From assembly GCA_905236295.1 (NCBI GenBank), contig CAJOQF010000002.1:1-7064 (forward strand): a DNA stretch of 7,064 bases, read 5' to 3'. The position numbers were made by a program, and so were the translations under genes. The first letter of the stretch is position 1; every line of letters begins with the position of its first letter. The notes below the pieces were generated by a model that did not search any database, was not told the DNA's origin, and was given only the letters and a program-made list of their open reading frames with translations. This document shows, one piece after another, positions 5,466 through 7,064 of the stretch. Origin of the DNA: an uncultured Eubacterium sp. GTDB taxonomy: Bacteria > Bacillota > Clostridia > Lachnospirales > Lachnospiraceae.

Positions 5466-5822
5466 ATGAGAAAAGTTTTATTTAGAAAAAAAGGTTTATT
5501 ACTTATGGCTTTAGCCACGGTATTTGCGGTTTTTGTTATCGCGTTGTCCGGAGTATCTTCCTATGCCTCCAGCAAGGATGACAATGTTTTTCTTCCAATT
5601 GCATCCGATGAGTGCTATTATACGAGTATGACTGTGACGGCGGGAGAGAGTCTTTGGACGATTTCCGGAGATTATAGTTCTTACGGGTTCTCGTCACAGA
5701 TGGATTATATCAACGAAATAAAGCGTATTAACAATCTTAAGAACGATGTTATACATGCGGGAGAGTCTCTGATAGTTATGGATTCCGTGCCCGCATACAG
5801 TTGTAACGCGTCCGTGAGATGA
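5466..5822 (+). CDS. yneA: YneA/SosA-like SOS-induced cell-division suppressor (membrane segment plus LysM)
   Basis: The 118-residue product begins with a short basic stretch (RKVLFRKKG), then one hydrophobic segment (about 10-34) that would anchor or export it. One extracytoplasmic LysM domain follows (about 57-104): VTAGESLWTI, then EIKRINNL, then IHAGESLIV. B. subtilis YneA and S. aureus SosA have this plan, delay division after DNA damage and lie next to lexA. The start at 5466 is set by GAGGTGA (5454-5460), 5 nt upstream; a frame open from 5343 would run through the promoter and LexA boxes. The name rests on layout, domain and operators, since these proteins diverge quickly. Cys50 and Cys113 flank the LysM domain. 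Confidence 0.85.
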   Translation: MRKVLFRKKGLLLMALATVFAVFVIALSGVSSYASSKDDNVFLPIASDECYYTSMTVTAGESLWTISGDYSSYGFSSQMDYINEIKRINNLKNDVIHAGESLIVMDSVPAYSCNASVR

Positions 5823-5835
5823 TCGGAGTTATCGG

Positions 5836-6297
5836 ATGAAATTTGTTATACAGAGAGTATTAAAAAGCAGTGTCAGCGTCGACGGGGAAGTGGTCGGTGC
5901 GATTGACAGAGGTTATATGGTTCTTGTCGGGCTTGGTCAGGGAGATGATGAGAGCATAGCCGACAAGATGATAGACAAGATGGTAAAGCTCAGAATATTT
6001 GAGGACGAGGAAGGCAAGACCAACCTCTCAATAGATGATGTCGGCGGACAGATCCTTCTTGTTTCCCAGTTTACACTCTACGCAAATTGTAAAAAGGGCA
6101 ACAGACCTTCGTTTATAGATGCGCTTGACCCTGCCGAGTCCGAGAGATTATACGAATATATAGTTAAAAAGACTTCCGAGCGTATCGCTGTTGTTGAAAA
6201 AGGTATTTTCGGTGCAGATATGAAGGTTGAGATCCTAAACGACGGACCGTTTACTGTTATCTTGGATTCGGATGAGATCATAAAAAAGAATAGTTGA
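5836..6297 (+). CDS. dtd: D-aminoacyl-tRNA deacylase
   Basis: Dtd removes D-amino acids, and glycine wrongly attached to tRNA-Ala, from tRNA in the cytoplasm. The 153-residue product has the family's usual length. Its N-terminus is typical (MKFVIQRVLKSSVSVDGEVV). The SQFTLY motif (77-82) holds the active-site Thr80, GNRPSF follows at 88-93, and the Gly-cisPro motif NDGPFT (135-140) reads Gly137-Pro138. CGGAG (5824-5828) lies 7 nt before the ATG. The gene begins 13 nt after the yneA-like stop with no promoter between them, so it is probably transcribed at least partly from the LexA-controlled promoter. Confidence 0.97.
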   Translation: MKFVIQRVLKSSVSVDGEVVGAIDRGYMVLVGLGQGDDESIADKMIDKMVKLRIFEDEEGKTNLSIDDVGGQILLVSQFTLYANCKKGNRPSFIDALDPAESERLYEYIVKKTSERIAVVEKGIFGADMKVEILNDGPFTVILDSDEIIKKNS

Positions 6298-6307
6298 GGA
6301 GACGTTA

Positions 6308-6610
6308 TTGAAATACAAGGTTTTGAATACGACCATTGAAGGACTGACTTCGAGAGTCAGAATTCTCGGAAAAGCCGAGGAGATTAAAGCCGGAGAGCAG
6401 ATAGCTGACGAATACAATGTACACTATAAAGTACTCAGTGTATCTGACGGACCGGATAAGTATTTTAACGGCATGGATGAGACTACCGATATCGTACTTG
6501 ACGGGATGTTTTCTTCAAGGAAGATCATTACAGGGGACGATCTTGAAATGATAACAAGCCGCAGGAGATTGTTCGGTTATTCCGGACCACCCGGTACAGA
6601 CGTCCAATGA
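6308..6610 (+). CDS. hypothetical protein, 100 residues, TTG start
   Basis: I do not recognise this protein. It is probably real. It begins 10 nt after dtd, with GAGGAGA (6296-6302) overlapping the dtd stop, 5 nt before TTG at 6308. The only later in-frame ATGs come past the middle, so TTG is the credible start. The product is soluble-looking and mixed-charge, with no signal peptide or membrane segment. It starts MKYKVLNTTIEGLTSRVRIL and ends in a basic patch SRRRLFGYSGPPG (84-96) before TDVQ. The even spread of charged and hydrophobic residues suggests a small alpha/beta domain. Context makes it the third gene of the yneA-like/dtd unit. Confidence 0.8.
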   Translation: MKYKVLNTTIEGLTSRVRILGKAEEIKAGEQIADEYNVHYKVLSVSDGPDKYFNGMDETTDIVLDGMFSSRKIITGDDLEMITSRRRLFGYSGPPGTDVQ

Positions 6611-6656
6611 TCATTGGCTTCAGCTTTTTTGAAGGAACGGTTTGTCTTTGCCAATG
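6604..6656 (+). repeat. CCAATG/CATTGG palindrome cluster with a third arm
   Basis: CCAATGATCATTGG (6604-6617) is a perfect 14-nt palindrome that includes the stop codon of the preceding gene. A further arm, GCCAATG (6650-6656), is the exact complement of CATTGGC (6612-6618), so the middle arm can pair with either side. A smaller CTTC/GAAG pair (6618-6621 with 6631-6634) encloses a T6 run. It may form a weak terminator for the dtd unit, or a switch between two folds, just before the SigD-like promoter. Confidence 0.5.
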
Positions 6657-6657
6657 T

Positions 6658-6684
6658 TAAAAATTATACTTGTCGGGTCGATAT
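6658..6684 (+). promoter_or_regulatory. SigD (sigma-28) type flagellar/motility promoter
   Basis: TAAA (6658-6661), a 15-nt spacer and GTCGATAT (6677-6684) match the B. subtilis SigD consensus TAAA-N14-16-GCCGATAT with one mismatch. The start would lie near 6691, leaving a 5' UTR of about 29 nt before the motility gene. The downstream gene belongs to a family whose B. subtilis member is placed in the SigD regulon, which supports the call. Confidence 0.8.
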
Positions 6685-6719
6685 ATATAATATCAAGGTA
6701 ACAAGGAGGTATTGAATTT

Positions 6720-6929
6720 ATGGATTACATGGATTTAACCAACATGACTGTAGACTCTATACCGGCTTTGGCTTCAACTATGGCTCAGGCAAATGTGATG
6801 GAAAGCGTTGGAGTGGCAATGCTTGGTGAAGCTATAAATACCAACAGCGCAGACATGACTGCACTTACAAAAGCTATGGAGCTTTCTGTAAACCCCGATG
6901 TTGGAGCGAATATTGATTATTCAGTTTAA
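6720..6929 (+). CDS. YjfB-family putative motility protein
   Basis: The 69-residue product matches the small YjfB-like family. It has the block SIPALASTMAQANV near the N-terminus (13-26), a helical middle (VGVAMLGEAI, ALTKAMELSV) and a conserved-looking end NPDVGANIDYSV. The precise function of the family is not known; it is linked to motility by regulation. A strong AAGGAGGT (6703-6710) lies 9 nt before the ATG, and a SigD-like promoter lies directly upstream, so it is probably expressed with flagellar genes as a single-gene unit. No signal peptide or membrane segment is visible. In-frame ATGs at codons 4 and 9 are less well placed. Confidence 0.85.
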   Translation: MDYMDLTNMTVDSIPALASTMAQANVMESVGVAMLGEAINTNSADMTALTKAMELSVNPDVGANIDYSV

Positions 6930-6946
6930 GACGAGTAGAGTCTTAA
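6926..6946 (+). repeat. hairpin overlapping the stop codon of the yjfB-like gene
   Basis: TTAAGAC (6926-6932) pairs with GTCTTAA (6940-6946) around a 7-nt loop, including the TAA stop at 6927-6929. No T-run follows on the plus strand, so it is not a terminator. It may stabilise the end of the short message. Confidence 0.4.
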
Positions 6947-6973
6947 GGTTACCAAAAAAATTCCCCGATCATT

Positions 6974-7008
6974 CTCGCAATGTCATTAAGTTAGCATTGT
7001 AACGCGAG
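6974..7008 (+). repeat. imperfect hairpin in the 3' region of the yjfB-like transcript
   Basis: CTCGCAATG (6974-6982) pairs with CATTG (6995-6999) and CGAG (7005-7008), leaving a 5-nt bulge (7000-7004) and a 12-nt loop. It lies between the motility gene and the terminator, so the transcript would carry about 120 nt of structured 3' UTR. An independent small RNA is possible, but no promoter for one is visible. Confidence 0.45.
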
Positions 7009-7020
7009 GGAAAAGTTTTA

Positions 7021-7056
7021 AAGAGGATGTTGGAATTGTTCCAGTATCCTCTTTTT
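7021..7056 (+). terminator. intrinsic terminator at the right end
   Basis: AAGAGGAT-GTT-GGAA (7021-7035) pairs with TTCC-AGT-ATCCTCTT (7039-7053) around a 3-nt loop, giving 15 pairs of which two are G-U, followed by Ts to 7056. It most likely ends the yjfB-like transcript. Confidence 0.8.
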
Positions 7057-7064
7057 CCATGGTT

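Noticed and set aside
6987..7061. Minus-strand frame of 24 codons beginning near the right edge
   Set aside because: It lies over the terminator hairpin and has no sign of selection; the upstream sequence is outside the window.
1..7064. CRISPR array, mobile element, tRNA or rRNA, phage or toxin-antitoxin genes
   Set aside because: No spaced direct repeats, transposase-like frames, long terminal inverted repeats, cloverleaf folds or rRNA-like segments were seen; the window is core genome.

Overview
The window reads as chromosomal DNA from an anaerobic, low-to-mid GC Firmicute. Gene content, gene order and protein style suggest Clostridia, most likely Lachnospiraceae; this is inferred from protein features, not from a search. 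It is almost fully coding, with no rRNA, tRNA, CRISPR array, IS element or prophage gene visible. A motile organism is suggested by a SigD-type promoter in front of a YjfB-family motility gene at the right end.

Left part (about 1-4545, + strand): a conserved ribosome-biogenesis operon. A sigma-A promoter and an L21-leader RNA precede rplU (L21), prp (the cysteine protease that trims L27) and rpmA (L27, with the N-terminal extension Prp removes). Then come obgE (50S assembly GTPase), yhbY (CRM-domain 50S assembly factor), a fused nadD-yqeK gene (NAD synthesis plus HD-family Ap4A hydrolase) and rsfS (ribosomal silencing factor). Genes are tightly packed, with ATGA overlaps and one 8-nt overlap. 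A strong hairpin terminator closes the unit after rsfS. Most products act on the large ribosomal subunit; the fusion adds NAD and alarmone-type nucleotide metabolism.

Middle part (about 4546-6610): an SOS locus. lexA lies on the minus strand. Facing away from it is a short protein with one membrane segment and one LysM domain, matching the YneA/SosA type of SOS-induced cell-division inhibitor. The 219-bp gap between them holds two back-to-back promoters and four LexA-box-like 14-mers of the Firmicutes type (GAAC-N4-GTTC). The yneA-like gene is followed within 13 nt by dtd (D-aminoacyl-tRNA deacylase), and dtd within 10 nt by an unrecognised 100-residue gene with a TTG start. Both may therefore be co-transcribed from the SOS promoter.

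Right part (about 6611-7064): a palindromic repeat cluster, a SigD-like promoter, the 69-residue YjfB-like motility gene, a structured 3' region and a hairpin terminator. I see no wholly new biological system. The points most worth following are the possible SOS control of dtd and the unknown gene, the SigD/YjfB unit, the NadD-YqeK fusion, and several unexplained palindromes.
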